Assembly (NCBI RefSeq): GCF_902170565.1
Contig: NZ_CABHXX010000091.1
Location: 1 to 64,000, forward strand
Length of the DNA: 64,000 nt
Origin: Yersinia thracica
Lineage (GTDB): Bacteria; Pseudomonadota; Gammaproteobacteria; Enterobacterales; Enterobacteriaceae
Direction: 5' to 3'
In this document: positions 45,665 to 54,584 of the stretch, one piece after another
Numbering within the stretch: the first letter of the stretch is position 1
Layout of the letters: each line of letters begins with the position of its first letter
Made by a program: the position numbers and the translations under genes
The notes under the pieces: generated by a model
Database searches by the model: none
What the model saw: the letters and a program-made list of their open reading frames with translations, nothing else
Told to the model about the DNA's origin: nothing

Positions 45665-46532
45665 GGTTCATCTCGTTAGTTTTGTCATTAAATTCAGATA
45701 AAAATAGTTTTCCGCGACTCTCTGTAATCACAGCACTAAATAAGGGTTTCTTACCAATAAATACTGGGAATCTTTCTGGTAGAGAAGCAGGGATAATATC
45801 GCCCTCTTTTATTGCCATCAGGTCAAATAAAGTGAGTTCACTACAACTTAACTGGCTGGTAAGCTGAATAGGCAATTGGCTTACCAATTGATTAAATTGT
45901 GTTACTGACAATGTCTGAGTTTTCTTTTCTTCTTTTATTCCGGTGTGTAATGTATTAAGCAGTCTGTCGACATGAGGGGTATCAATAAGTAGTGTAAAAC
46001 CGATATTCTCATAATCCTTTAACAAAAAATCCATATGATAGGACCAATTAACAATAGGTGTGGAATTAGTGTTTTTGATCACCAATGGCTCACCGAATAC
46101 TGGCTGATTAAGAATCAAATCAGCTATTTCTATACTTAGTTTGTTTTTTAGTCTCTCTTCTGTCTGGGTTTTCGGTGTGTTATCCACGATGGAAACCATG
46201 TTCTTTTCTTTGGTTAAGCCATAGTAGTCATTAAGAATATTAAGCAGAAGAGTGCGGTCGATATCAAAGGCAATATTCCCTATCTGACTGCTGAGTGTTT
46301 GAGCATTATTGTAATGACAATCTGTTTTGAACTTAATATCTTTTAACGTAATATTGATTCGATATTTTCTTAAAAAATAGAGGCTAATTTGCTTTTCAAT
46401 TACAGCAAAATAGCTACCCACGATTTTGGGTATTTTATGATAAGGACGCCCAAGTTTATTAATGTCCAGAGTCATTGCTTCCGGTAGCGAGTCACTGTTG
46501 TGTACCCTCGCTTTAGCTTTATTTGGCTTCAT
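45657..46532 (-). CDS. fliM: FliM-like motor switch protein, divergent (Flag-2, lfiM)
   Basis: A protein of 291 residues, shorter than the usual FliM of about 330. The C-terminal SpoA domain is visible (LTSQLSCSELTLFDLMAIKEGDIIPASLPE, residues about 218-247; then VFIGKKPLFSAVI). The middle domain is divergent: the FGGDG motif of standard FliM is replaced by DYYGL. The N-terminus lacks the LSQ-EIDALL peptide that binds phosphorylated CheY. Position as first gene of the fliMNPQR-flhBA block supports the call. Upstream lies about 400 bases of AT-rich DNA shared with the divergent activator gene. Confidence 0.85.
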   Translation of the reverse strand: MKPNKAKARVHNSDSLPEAMTLDINKLGRPYHKIPKIVGSYFAVIEKQISLYFLRKYRINITLKDIKFKTDCHYNNAQTLSSQIGNIAFDIDRTLLLNILNDYYGLTKEKNMVSIVDNTPKTQTEERLKNKLSIEIADLILNQPVFGEPLVIKNTNSTPIVNWSYHMDFLLKDYENIGFTLLIDTPHVDRLLNTLHTGIKEEKKTQTLSVTQFNQLVSQLPIQLTSQLSCSELTLFDLMAIKEGDIIPASLPERFPVFIGKKPLFSAVITESRGKLFLSEFNDKTNEMNHD

Positions 46533-46943
46533 GCTTTATCCAAAATCATAGTCCGAATAATTTCTCACGATCTCGCCAGTGGTTATAGGGATGAGTGAGT
46601 TGCTTGTGTTTTCGTTAGGGTGTTAATTAAACCTTCTATTGAAAATCAATACAATGGGCATTTCTTTATTAATTTATTTCTTTTTTATTTTTGAATTAAT
46701 AGTCATATAAGTAAATGCATGATTTTAAAGGGTTAATTTTTTTAATTTTTATTTAATTCCTTTATTTTCAATAGTGAATATATAGTCATTACCCAGCGAA
46801 CGTGTCGTCTGGCTTACCAATGATTGAATAATAATAAAATGATCTAATATTTTACTTCTTTGAGATTTAATAATGACTCGTTGTGAGTCGTATTATTAAC
46901 TATTGAATGTGATTTATTGGCTTTACTGGAGAGTGGATACATT
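46533..46943. other. AT-rich divergent promoter region between fliM and the sigma-54 activator gene
   Basis: About 410 bases with no gene. It should hold the promoters of both divergent flagellar blocks. I looked for the GG-N10-GC pattern of sigma-54 promoters on both strands and found no convincing match, so the activator gene is probably started by another sigma factor. No long repeat was seen. Confidence 0.5.
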
Positions 46944-48002
46944 ATGATGAATATGGCTATGGATATGTTATCTAAAAATGAACATGGTTTTGTTGCTAAT
47001 GCACCCTCCAGTGTGAGCGTATTCTCTCTTGCGCGTCGGGTGGCAGAATTCAATGTGCCAGTATTAATAACTGGAGAGACAGGAACCGGTAAAGAGTGTG
47101 TGGCAAAATATATCCATCATAAAGCAATGGGTGAGAACGCGCCCTATGTTGCAGTAAATTGTGCCGCTATCCCCGAGAGTATGCTGGAAGCTATATTATT
47201 CGGTTATGAAAAAGGCGCATTTACTGGGGCTGTTGCCAGTGTTGCCGGTAAATTTGAACAAGCCAATGGCGGCACATTATTATTGGATGAAATTGGCGAC
47301 ATGCCATTAGCCTTGCAAGTTAAGTTATTACGCGTGTTGCAAGAGCAGGAAGTTGAACGTTTAGGTAGCCATAAACGTATTCCGTTAGATATTCGTATTA
47401 TTGCCTCTACCAATAAAGATTTGAGTGTTGAGATTGCAGAAGGGCGCTTTCGTCAGGATCTCTATTACCGCTTATCAGTGGTGCCTATTCATATCTCACC
47501 GCTGCGCGAAAGACCTGAAGATATTATGCCGTTGGTGAGCGCTTTTTTTAATAAATATCGTAATTTTTTAGATGTAAAAATAAACATTACCCCACAAGCG
47601 CAGTATGAGTTACAGACGTATTCTTGGCCGGGTAATGTTCGCGAATTGGAAAATGTTATCCAGCGCGGAATTATTATGAGCAATGACGGATTAATCGACA
47701 TTTCACACTTAGGTCTGCCTGCAACAAGAAACGTATCTGTATCAGAGGGGAAATTAGCGGGAGATAAATTGGCAGAAAATAAGCCGGTATTCTCTACTGA
47801 AAATATTCAATCCAATCAGGGCGAAAGCAACATTAAATTACGCGGACGTTTGGCTCAATACCAATATATTGCGGATTTATTGCAAAGACACCAGGGAAAT
47901 AAATCTAAAACGGCCGCTTTTTTAGGTATTACACCGCGCGCTTTGCGCTATCGGTTGGCCAATATGCGCGAAGACGGTATCGATATTGAGTGTTACTCAT
48001 AA
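46944..48002 (+). CDS. lafK: Sigma-54-dependent flagellar activator without receiver domain (LafK-like)
   Basis: A protein of 352 residues from the ATG at 46944, behind a GGAGAG site. Only about 20 residues precede the AAA+ domain, so there is no receiver or other sensor domain. Walker A is GETGTGKE (44-51), the sigma-54 contact loop is GAFTGA (91-96), and Walker B follows in GGTLLLDEIGDMP. A Fis-type helix-turn-helix ends the protein (KTAAFLGITPRALRYRL). LafK-type proteins switch on middle genes of the lateral flagellar system. A sigma-54 promoter lies before flgB in this window, a likely target. It is followed 11 bases later by fliE. Confidence 0.9.
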   Translation: MMNMAMDMLSKNEHGFVANAPSSVSVFSLARRVAEFNVPVLITGETGTGKECVAKYIHHKAMGENAPYVAVNCAAIPESMLEAILFGYEKGAFTGAVASVAGKFEQANGGTLLLDEIGDMPLALQVKLLRVLQEQEVERLGSHKRIPLDIRIIASTNKDLSVEIAEGRFRQDLYYRLSVVPIHISPLRERPEDIMPLVSAFFNKYRNFLDVKINITPQAQYELQTYSWPGNVRELENVIQRGIIMSNDGLIDISHLGLPATRNVSVSEGKLAGDKLAENKPVFSTENIQSNQGESNIKLRGRLAQYQYIADLLQRHQGNKSKTAAFLGITPRALRYRLANMREDGIDIECYS

Positions 48003-48013
48003 GAGGAAGAACG

Positions 48014-48394
48014 ATGGATAAAGTTGGAGCTATCACTATGCCAAATATGCAATTGCCGATGATAGCGGAAATGCAACAGATGGCGGCTATAGCCAGCAAT
48101 CGTGTTGAGTTTGGCACTGCATTACCACAACCCGCGGGCAGTAGTTTGTTCGCTCAGGTTAACGAGGTGAATTCCCCTTCATTTTCCCGGGTGCTTAAAG
48201 GTGCGATTAATAGCGTGGATAACTTACAACATGTGGCAAGCGATAAGCAGACCGCAATGGATATGGGCGTCAGTGATGATTTAACCGGCACGATGCTAGC
48301 AAGTCAGAAAGCCAGTGTGGCTTTCTCAGCGATGGTGCAAGTGCGTAATAAGCTTACCACTGCACTCGACGAAGTCATGAATACTGCGCTGTAG
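48014..48394 (+). CDS. fliE: FliE-type hook-basal body adapter (Flag-2, lfiE)
   Basis: A protein of 126 residues from the ATG at 48014, with an AGAGGAAG site just upstream; an earlier ATG at 47990 is inside lafK. FliE joins the MS ring to the proximal rod. The C-terminal half is characteristic: FSRVLKGAINSVDNLQHVASDKQTA and KASVAFSAMVQVRNKLTTALDEVMN (about 55-124). It is somewhat longer at the N-terminus than E. coli FliE. Confidence 0.92.
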   Translation: MDKVGAITMPNMQLPMIAEMQQMAAIASNRVEFGTALPQPAGSSLFAQVNEVNSPSFSRVLKGAINSVDNLQHVASDKQTAMDMGVSDDLTGTMLASQKASVAFSAMVQVRNKLTTALDEVMNTAL

Positions 48395-48403
48395 GGTAAA
48401 TCG

Positions 48404-50029
48404 GTGTTAGATAAAATTAAGCAACAATTGCCCGCCATCAGGTTGGGTAAAAATCAAAAAAGTATTCTCATGGGCGCGGTGGCTATTTTGGTCACCAGTG
48501 CGATTATTTTCAGCCTTTGGCGCAGCTCGCAGGGCTATACCGCTTTGTTTGGTTCACAGGAGCATATTCCGGTGACGCAAGTGGTTGAAGTGCTGGACAG
48601 CGAGGCGATTACCTATCGTATTAATCCAGATAATGGCCAGATATTAGTCGCAGAAAATCAACTCGGCAAAGCTCGTATTCTGCTGGCAGCTAAAGGCATT
48701 ACTGCCACATTGCCGACAGGTTATGAGCTGATGGATCAGGAAACCATGCTCGGCAGTAGCCAGTTTATTCAGAATGTGCGCTACAAACGCAGTCTGGAGG
48801 GGGAATTGGCACAAAGCATCATGGCGCTAACCGCCGTGGATTATGCCCGGGTTCACTTAGGAATGAGTGAAGCCAGTTCTTTTGCTATCAGCAATCGTTC
48901 AGAGAGCAGTGCGTCCGTCATCTTGCGCCTGAAATATGGCCAAACACTGAAAGCGGAGCATGTGGGGGCCATTGCCCAGTTGGTGGCGGGCAGTATTCCC
49001 GGCATGAAAGCGGCGAATGTACGGGTGGTCGATCAGCACGGTGAGCTGTTGTCAGAAGCCTATCAGGCTAACGGCAAGGGAATGACAAATGTGAAAAGTG
49101 GCGCTGAATTAGCCCATTATTTACAGAGCACGACCGAGAAAAGTATCGCCAATCTGCTTAGCTCCGTGGTCGGTATCAATAACTACCGCATCAGTGTCGC
49201 AACCCAACTTGATCTGAGCCGTGTTGAAGAAACGCTGGAACGTTATGGCGCAGAGCCGCGTGTCAGTGATGAGAATATTCAGCAGGAAAACGGTAACGAA
49301 GACATGGCGATGGGGATTCCGGGTTCGTTAAGCAATCAGCCTTCTGCTCAGCCGAACAACACCAATGCACCTGCAATGATAAGCCGCAGTCAGGCCCAGC
49401 GTAAGTATGCCTACGACCGTGATATCCGTCATGTGCGCCATCCGGGCTTTAAGTTAGAGAAGATGACAGTTGCGGTCATTTTGAATAAATCTGCTCCAGC
49501 GCTGGAGAAATGGACACCAGAACAGCTGAATGAATTGAAGCGTTTAATTGAAGATGCCGCCGGTATCGACGTGAAACGGGGTGACTCCCTGACTCTGAAT
49601 ATGCTGGCCTTTACTGCGCCGACAGTGATGGAAGAGTCTGTCATTCCGTGGTGGCAAGAGGCGACAACTTTCCGTTGGGCGGAGATCGCGGGTATTGGCT
49701 TATTGTCGCTGTTGTTCTTGCTATTCGGTGTGCGGCCATTGGTGGCGCGGTTATCACGTCAGGATGATAAGCACGCTACTTTAGCGATGTCCGAAAATAT
49801 TGATAGCCTGGATGCGGCAAATACGGCGGGCGAAAACAGCGCCGCAACAGAAGCGATATTGCCAGCCTCTTCCTTCAAAGAAGATGACAACCTGCCACCG
49901 CAAGGCTCTGGCCTGGATACAAAAATCGCCCACTTGCAACAGCTAGCTCAGTTAGAAACTGAACGTGTCGCCGAAGTCATTAAACAATGGATTAATAATA
50001 ATGAACGAATCAAACCTCAATCAGAATGA
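48404..50029 (+). CDS. fliF: FliF-type MS-ring protein (Flag-2, lfiF)
   Basis: A protein of 541 residues starting with GTG. Two membrane segments flank a large periplasmic part: one at about 22-42 (ILMGAVAILVTSAIIFSLW) and one at about 425-445 (AGIGLLSLLFLLFGVRPLV). Ring motifs such as TGYELMDQ and FIQNVRYKRSLEGELAQSI are present. FliF is the base on which the motor and export gate are built. Its C-terminal tail binds FliG; its coding end overlaps the fliG start by 29 bases. Confidence 0.93.
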   Translation: MLDKIKQQLPAIRLGKNQKSILMGAVAILVTSAIIFSLWRSSQGYTALFGSQEHIPVTQVVEVLDSEAITYRINPDNGQILVAENQLGKARILLAAKGITATLPTGYELMDQETMLGSSQFIQNVRYKRSLEGELAQSIMALTAVDYARVHLGMSEASSFAISNRSESSASVILRLKYGQTLKAEHVGAIAQLVAGSIPGMKAANVRVVDQHGELLSEAYQANGKGMTNVKSGAELAHYLQSTTEKSIANLLSSVVGINNYRISVATQLDLSRVEETLERYGAEPRVSDENIQQENGNEDMAMGIPGSLSNQPSAQPNNTNAPAMISRSQAQRKYAYDRDIRHVRHPGFKLEKMTVAVILNKSAPALEKWTPEQLNELKRLIEDAAGIDVKRGDSLTLNMLAFTAPTVMEESVIPWWQEATTFRWAEIAGIGLLSLLFLLFGVRPLVARLSRQDDKHATLAMSENIDSLDAANTAGENSAATEAILPASSFKEDDNLPPQGSGLDTKIAHLQQLAQLETERVAEVIKQWINNNERIKPQSE

Positions 50030-51056
50030 TGATGCGGTGGTGCGTGATGACGCAACTGCCCCTGCCCCGGTACGCAGCCGTTTAGAGCAGGCAGGGATTT
50101 TGCTACTGAGTGTGGGTGAGGAAGCCGCGGCGATGGTGATGCAAAAACTGACGCGCGAAGAGGTGGTGTGTATCAGCCAAACTATGTCTCGCTTGCATGG
50201 TGTCAAATTGAACCATGCACGGCAGGCATTGGATGATTTCTTTATCGATTACCGTGAACAAAGCGGGATCAACGGCGCTTCCCGCAGTTATCTGCAAGGC
50301 ATTCTGAGTAAAGCCTTGGGCAGTGATATCTCCAAGAGTGTCATTAATGGCATCTATGGTGATGAAATCCGCCATCGGATGACGCGTTTGCAATGGGTCG
50401 GGACACCGCAACTGGCGGCGCTGATTGAGCAGGAGCATCTGCAATTACAGGCGGTATTTTTAGCTTTTCTACCGCCGGATGTTGCCGCCGAGGTCTTGGC
50501 CTATCTGGATAAAGGGCGGCAGGATGATGTGCTGTACCGAATTGCCAAGCTCGATGACGTCAACCGCGATGTAGTGGATGAACTGGATCGCCTGATTGAG
50601 CGCGGCGTGGCGGTATTGTCAGAGCACGGCTCCAAAGTTTTGGGGATCAAGCAAGCGGCGAATATCGTAAACCGCATTCCCGGCAACCAACAGCAATTGT
50701 TGGAGCAACTGGGAGAACGTGATGAAGAGGTGCTTAATGATCTGAAGGATGAGATGTATGAATTCTTTATCCTCAGCCGTCAAAGTGAGGTCACCTTGCA
50801 GCGCTTGATGGATGATATCCCGATGAGTGATTGGGCGATAGCGCTGAAAGGCACTGAACCAGTACTGCGCCAGGCCATTTATGATGTATTGCCAAAGCGC
50901 CAGATACAGCAGTTGCAAAATGCGACCAATCGGATGGGAGCCGTGCCAGTCAGTCGGGTAGAGCATATACGTAAAGAGATAATGGCACAGGTGCGCGCGC
51001 TGGCCGAAGCGGGAGAAATCCAGGTGCAATTGTTTGCTGAACAGACCATGGAGTAA
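50001..51056 (+). CDS. fliG: FliG-type motor switch protein (Flag-2, lfiG)
   Basis: A protein of 351 residues from the ATG at 50001, inside the end of fliF; the frame extends 12 codons further. FliG contacts the stator and turns the rotor. The N-terminal domain binds FliF (ILLLSVGEEAAAMVMQKL). The middle region holds the EHPQ-like position as EQEH, unlike standard FliG. The C-terminal charged torque helix region is present (SDWAIALKGTEPVLRQAIYDVLPKRQ, about 285-310). The first 30 residues are an extra acidic stretch. Confidence 0.9.
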   Translation: MNESNLNQNDDAVVRDDATAPAPVRSRLEQAGILLLSVGEEAAAMVMQKLTREEVVCISQTMSRLHGVKLNHARQALDDFFIDYREQSGINGASRSYLQGILSKALGSDISKSVINGIYGDEIRHRMTRLQWVGTPQLAALIEQEHLQLQAVFLAFLPPDVAAEVLAYLDKGRQDDVLYRIAKLDDVNRDVVDELDRLIERGVAVLSEHGSKVLGIKQAANIVNRIPGNQQQLLEQLGERDEEVLNDLKDEMYEFFILSRQSEVTLQRLMDDIPMSDWAIALKGTEPVLRQAIYDVLPKRQIQQLQNATNRMGAVPVSRVEHIRKEIMAQVRALAEAGEIQVQLFAEQTME

Positions 51057-51060
51057 GGCA

Positions 51061-51777
51061 ATGTCGATAAAAAATAGCCTGCGCTTTGGCGGGGCGAAAG
51101 TGCGGGTTCATCAGTTCCCGCCATTGCGCCAAATCCGCCAGAATTTACCACCAGACGATACCATGGCACTTGACCCGGCGGCCTATCAAAAACAGCTGAT
51201 GGAGGGTTTTCAAGAAGGAGTCAGTCAGGGTTTTAATAAAGGTCTGTCTGAGGGGAAAGAGGAGGGATATCAAGAAGGTGTCCGTCTGGGATATGACGAC
51301 GGGTTGAAAAAAGGGCGGGTAGAAGCGCGACAATCAGAAAGTCACCGATTTGATGAAGCTATCGAGCCATTTACCGGCTATATCGAAAAAATGCATGATT
51401 ATTTAGGTGGTTATGAAAATCGCCGTCGCGATGAGCTAGTGCAGTTAGTCGAAAAAGTGACGCGCCAGGTTATCCGCTGTGAATTGGCACTGCAACCGGC
51501 GCAGTTGCTCGCGTTAGTAGAGGAAGCACTGGCGGCGCAGCCGTCAGTTCCCACACAACTGAAAGTCTATCTTAACCCCGCCGAGTTGGGCCGCATCAAT
51601 GATGTTGCGCCGGAAAAGGTTAAACAGTGGGGGCTAATAGCCGATCCGGAGATGGCCAGCGGTGAGTGCCGTGTGGTCACCGATACCACGGAAATTGATG
51701 TGGGTTGCCAGCATCGTCTGGATCAGTGTGTCGAAGCATTGAAAAGCAGCTTACTGCCGGATCAAGACCATGGGTGA
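51061..51777 (+). CDS. fliH: FliH-type export ATPase regulator (Flag-2, lfiH)
   Basis: A protein of 238 residues from the ATG at 51061, four bases after the fliG stop; the open frame starts 27 bases earlier, inside fliG. FliH binds and restrains FliI and links it to the C-ring. The glycine-spaced helix typical of the family is clear: FQEGVSQGFNKGLSEGKEEGYQEGVRLGYDDGLKKG (about 49-84), repeated Gly every four residues. The C-terminal domain (about 140-235) matches HrpE/FliH proteins. It overlaps fliI by eight bases. Confidence 0.9.
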   Translation: MSIKNSLRFGGAKVRVHQFPPLRQIRQNLPPDDTMALDPAAYQKQLMEGFQEGVSQGFNKGLSEGKEEGYQEGVRLGYDDGLKKGRVEARQSESHRFDEAIEPFTGYIEKMHDYLGGYENRRRDELVQLVEKVTRQVIRCELALQPAQLLALVEEALAAQPSVPTQLKVYLNPAELGRINDVAPEKVKQWGLIADPEMASGECRVVTDTTEIDVGCQHRLDQCVEALKSSLLPDQDHG

Positions 51778-53119
51778 GCTGGCGGCACTTGATAATGCAT
51801 TGAAATCTATAGATAACATTAACCTGGCCAGAGTCGCTGGCCGCTTAGTGCGGGTTAATGGCATTTTGCTGGAAAGTGTCGGTTGCCGTCTGGCGATTGG
51901 CCAGCGTTGCCGTATCGAAAGTGCTGAAGACGTCTTTATTGAGGCGCAGGTGGTCGGGTTTGACCGGGAAGTCACTTACTTGATGCCATTCAAGCAACCC
52001 GATGGCCTGATGAGCGGCGCACGGGTATTCCCGTGTGAGCTGGACGGCGAACTGATGATTGGTGATAGCTGGCTGGGGAGAGTGGTTAATGGTTTGGGCG
52101 AGCCGATTGATGGAAAGGGGCCACTCGGCGGTGAGACTCCACTACAACAGCAATTGCCGCAAATTCACCCGCTTCAGCGCCAGCCCGTCAGCACGCCATT
52201 GGATGTCGGGGTCAAAGCCATCAACGGCTTGCTGACTATTGGCAAAGGCCAGCGGGTCGGGTTGATGGCGGGCAGTGGCGTAGGTAAAAGTATGCTGCTG
52301 GGCATGATGACCCGCTACACCCAGGCGGATGTGGTGGTGGTCGGGCTGATTGGTGAGCGTGGCCGAGAAGTGAAGGAGTTTATCGACCACTCATTACAAG
52401 CCAGTGGTATGGCAAAATCGGTGGTGATAGCCGCACCGGCGGATGAATCGCCCCTGATGCGCATTAAAGCTACCGAACTGTGCCACTCCATCGCCACCTA
52501 TTATCGCGATAAAGGCCAAGACGTGTTGCTGCTGGTGGATTCACTTACCCGTTATGCCATGGCACAGCGGGAAATTGCACTGTCACTGGGGGAACCACCG
52601 GCGACCAAAGGCTACCCGCCCTCTGCTTTCAGCATCATTCCAAGGTTGGCAGAGAGTGCCGGAAACAGTCACGGCAGCGGCACCATGACCGCTATTTATA
52701 CTGTGCTGGCAGAAGGTGATGATCAACAAGATCCCATCGTTGATTGCGCCAGGGCAGTATTAGATGGGCACATCGTATTATCGCGCCAGTTGGCGGAGTC
52801 CGGTCACTACCCCGCCATTGATATCGGCCAGTCTATCAGCCGCTGCATGAGCCAGATTTCGCCGCGTGAACAGATCCAATCTGCGCGTTTACTGAAGCAA
52901 TGCTATGCCGATTATATGGAGATCAAACCCTTGATCCCGCTGGGCGGTTATGTCGCTGGAGCCGATCCGATGGCGGATCGGGCAGTGCAGTATTATCCGG
53001 CTATTATCGACTTCCTGCGCCAAGAAGTGGATCAACCCTCGCTCCTGCCAGCCACACTGGCGCATTTGAACGCGCTCTATCCACCATCTGATATTCAAAC
53101 ACCTGAGGCTCCATCATGA
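51770..53119 (+). CDS. fliI: FliI-type flagellar export ATPase (Flag-2, lfiI)
   Basis: A protein of 449 residues, homologous to the F1 beta subunit. It uses ATP to prepare export substrates at the gate. Walker A is GSGVGKS (168-174). The Walker B strand is in VLLLVDSLTRYAMAQREI, and GYPPSAFSIIPRLAESAGN follows. The first 100 residues are the N-terminal barrel that binds FliH. The gene overlaps fliH and fliJ by a few bases. Confidence 0.95.
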   Translation: MGELAALDNALKSIDNINLARVAGRLVRVNGILLESVGCRLAIGQRCRIESAEDVFIEAQVVGFDREVTYLMPFKQPDGLMSGARVFPCELDGELMIGDSWLGRVVNGLGEPIDGKGPLGGETPLQQQLPQIHPLQRQPVSTPLDVGVKAINGLLTIGKGQRVGLMAGSGVGKSMLLGMMTRYTQADVVVVGLIGERGREVKEFIDHSLQASGMAKSVVIAAPADESPLMRIKATELCHSIATYYRDKGQDVLLLVDSLTRYAMAQREIALSLGEPPATKGYPPSAFSIIPRLAESAGNSHGSGTMTAIYTVLAEGDDQQDPIVDCARAVLDGHIVLSRQLAESGHYPAIDIGQSISRCMSQISPREQIQSARLLKQCYADYMEIKPLIPLGGYVAGADPMADRAVQYYPAIIDFLRQEVDQPSLLPATLAHLNALYPPSDIQTPEAPS

Positions 53120-53547
53120 GTGACAAGCTGATGAATACCCTGCAACGGCTACAACAGTTACGGCAACGGGCGCTTAATCAGGCTACCAGTCAATTGGCAC
53201 AGCAGAAACAGTTGTGCCAGCGTTATCAAAACAATATTAATGCCTTGGGATCCTTAACCCATTTTGCATTAATGCCGGTGGCTGGGGCGGCTTTGATGAC
53301 CAACCGCGCCAGCTATAAGCGCAATATTCAGCGCGTTATTGACTGGCAAAAGCAGGAGCAGGTGCTGGCAAATATTGAAGTGGGCAAGTTGCAAACACAT
53401 TTGCAGCAACAAGCTTGTCGGGAAAAAATCGTGGCGATGGTATTAGCACAGCAACAGCAGCAGTTTTTGATGGAGCGGGGGCGGAGTGAACAAAAAAACA
53501 CCGATGGTCTGGCCGCGCAATGCTGGCAACGACACCGGGCGGGATAG
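53116..53547 (+). CDS. fliJ: FliJ-like export chaperone-escort protein (Flag-2, lfiJ)
   Basis: A protein of 143 residues that is nearly all helical and rich in Gln (LQRLQQLRQRALNQATSQLAQ), typical of the antiparallel coiled coil of FliJ. FliJ forms the stalk inside the FliI ring and recycles chaperones. Sequence similarity in this family is weak, so the call leans on position after fliI (overlap four bases). An intrinsic terminator follows 15 bases after the stop. Confidence 0.85.
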   Translation: MSDKLMNTLQRLQQLRQRALNQATSQLAQQKQLCQRYQNNINALGSLTHFALMPVAGAALMTNRASYKRNIQRVIDWQKQEQVLANIEVGKLQTHLQQQACREKIVAMVLAQQQQQFLMERGRSEQKNTDGLAAQCWQRHRAG

Positions 53548-53562
53548 ATTTCCTGTAATTTG

Positions 53563-53588
53563 AGCACTCATTTTTGAGTGCTTTTTTA
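53563..53588 (+). terminator. Rho-independent terminator after fliJ
   Basis: An 8-bp perfect stem (AGCACTCA / TGAGTGCT) with a TTTT loop is followed by a run of T. It ends the activator-fliEFGHIJ transcript. Confidence 0.9.
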
Positions 53589-53634
53589 TGTTTATTTTTT
53601 ATTGAAACGCAAGTTACAAGAATAAAGATGTGAA

Positions 53635-53669
53635 ACATTCACCCTAGCATAGCAGCCTATGGTGAATGT
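53635..53669. terminator. Second hairpin between fliJ and flgN
   Basis: ACATTCACC and GGTGAATGT form a 9-bp stem with a 17-base loop. It lies about 80 bases beyond the flgN stop on the minus strand and may end the flgAMN transcript. A few T follow on each side. Confidence 0.5.
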
Positions 53670-53749
53670 TTTATTGGGTATGAATATTTCATAAATTCAA
53701 TATGATAAAATTAAAAGCAGCCATTGAAGAAGAGTGGGAAAAGTGTGGC

Positions 53750-54190
53750 TCAACCTGCATATAAAAAATCTGACGGAGCCTCGGTTAATGAAGACAACAG
53801 ATCCATCTGCATGGTTAGCAGCAGACCATTATGCTGGTTTTGCTGGCGGCAGGCGTCGGCGCGTAAACGCAAGTCCGCCCATAATGCGCCAGCATGTTCG
53901 CGGTAATGTATCGGTAAACTAGAGAGCAGCTGGTGCATACCTTCTTTATGGGCAGGAAATTGTAAATCTTGCATTAGCTGCCGGCGTTCAGTGGCAGATT
54001 TATCAATCATATTATACAGTTCCATCAACTGTAGATTGAGTGCCTCCAGAGCTTCAGTATCATGGGCTATCATCAACTCGCGCTGCTTTACCAATAACTT
54101 TTCCAAGGCAATATAGCGTTTGCGATCTTCCTGAATAGCGACCAATAACTGCTGAGTGTTCTGCTGCTGACTATTTTTCACCGGCTGCAT
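53750..54190 (-). CDS. flgN: FlgN-like chaperone for hook-filament junction proteins (Flag-2, lfgN)
   Basis: A protein of 146 residues, almost wholly helical. FlgN binds FlgK and FlgL before export. The family region is recognisable in LLVAIQEDRKRYIALEKLLVKQRELMIAHDTEALEALN (about 15-52). The call is supported by the place seven bases after flgM in the order flgA-flgM-flgN. Its expected clients flgK and flgL are on the plus strand further right. Confidence 0.83.
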   Translation of the reverse strand: MQPVKNSQQQNTQQLLVAIQEDRKRYIALEKLLVKQRELMIAHDTEALEALNLQLMELYNMIDKSATERRQLMQDLQFPAHKEGMHQLLSSLPIHYREHAGALWADLRLRADACRQQNQHNGLLLTMQMDLLSSLTEAPSDFLYAG

Positions 54191-54197
54191 AGTTTCG

Positions 54198-54473
54198 TTA
54201 ACTCCTGTGGAAATTCAGCATCGCCTTGGCGATATCGGCGGTATTCAGTGTGATTTTATCGGCCTGAATAGCGGCTTTAGCTGTGGCGACGCGTTCACTA
54301 TCAACTTCGGGCATTTTTTGTAATTTGGCATGTAACTCACCGGCCGATGCAGCATGTTGTGTGGTGCTCGCCATCGCCCGCACAGGGGCAATAGCTTGAA
54401 TTGTTGGGGCATTTTCTGTTTTGGCGGTTGGCGTGGCAATCATCATTTGCCGCCGCTGTGCATTAATTTCCAT
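54198..54473 (-). CDS. flgM: FlgM-like anti-sigma-28 factor (Flag-2, lfgM)
   Basis: A protein of 91 residues. FlgM holds the flagellar sigma-28 factor inactive until it is exported through a finished hook. The C-terminal half with the sigma-binding helices is seen in MPEVDSERVATAKAAIQADKITLNTADIAKAMLNFHRS (about 54-91), a strong match to the family. The N-terminal half is low-complexity Ala/Thr-rich. A sigma-28-like element and a hairpin precede it, so it may be made both early with flgA and late under its own sigma factor. Confidence 0.9.
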   Translation of the reverse strand: MEINAQRRQMMIATPTAKTENAPTIQAIAPVRAMASTTQHAASAGELHAKLQKMPEVDSERVATAKAAIQADKITLNTADIAKAMLNFHRS

Positions 54474-54515
54474 ATGAAGTCACCTATAGTCAGTTATCGA
54501 GTATCTCGCGTTATC

Positions 54516-54532
54516 GTGGAGGAGACCTCCAC
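54516..54532 (-). promoter_or_regulatory. Palindromic hairpin in the flgM leader
   Basis: GTGGAGG and CCTCCAC form a perfect 7-bp stem around three bases, extended by TTATC/GATAA flanks with an internal bulge. It lies about 43 bases before the flgM start. The stem contains a GGAGG sequence, but it is too far from the ATG to be the flgM ribosome site. Confidence 0.55.
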
Positions 54533-54540
54533 AACCTGAT

Positions 54541-54568
54541 AAAGCGTCACAGTAGGGTCAAAACTTAA
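54541..54568 (-). promoter_or_regulatory. Candidate flagellar sigma-28-type promoter of flgM
   Basis: On the minus strand TTAAGTTT (54568-54561) is followed 15 bases later by GCTTT (54545-54541). The first part is one base short of the sigma-28 minus-35 TTAAAGTTT. The second part (GACGCTTT) matches GCCGATAA only partly. The same element with identical spacing occurs before flgK. Confidence 0.45.
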
Positions 54569-54584
54569 CTGACTGCCGTTAGCC

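Noticed and set aside
46533-46943. Sigma-54 promoter between fliM and the activator gene
   Set aside because: No GG-N10-GC pattern with acceptable flanks was found on either strand.
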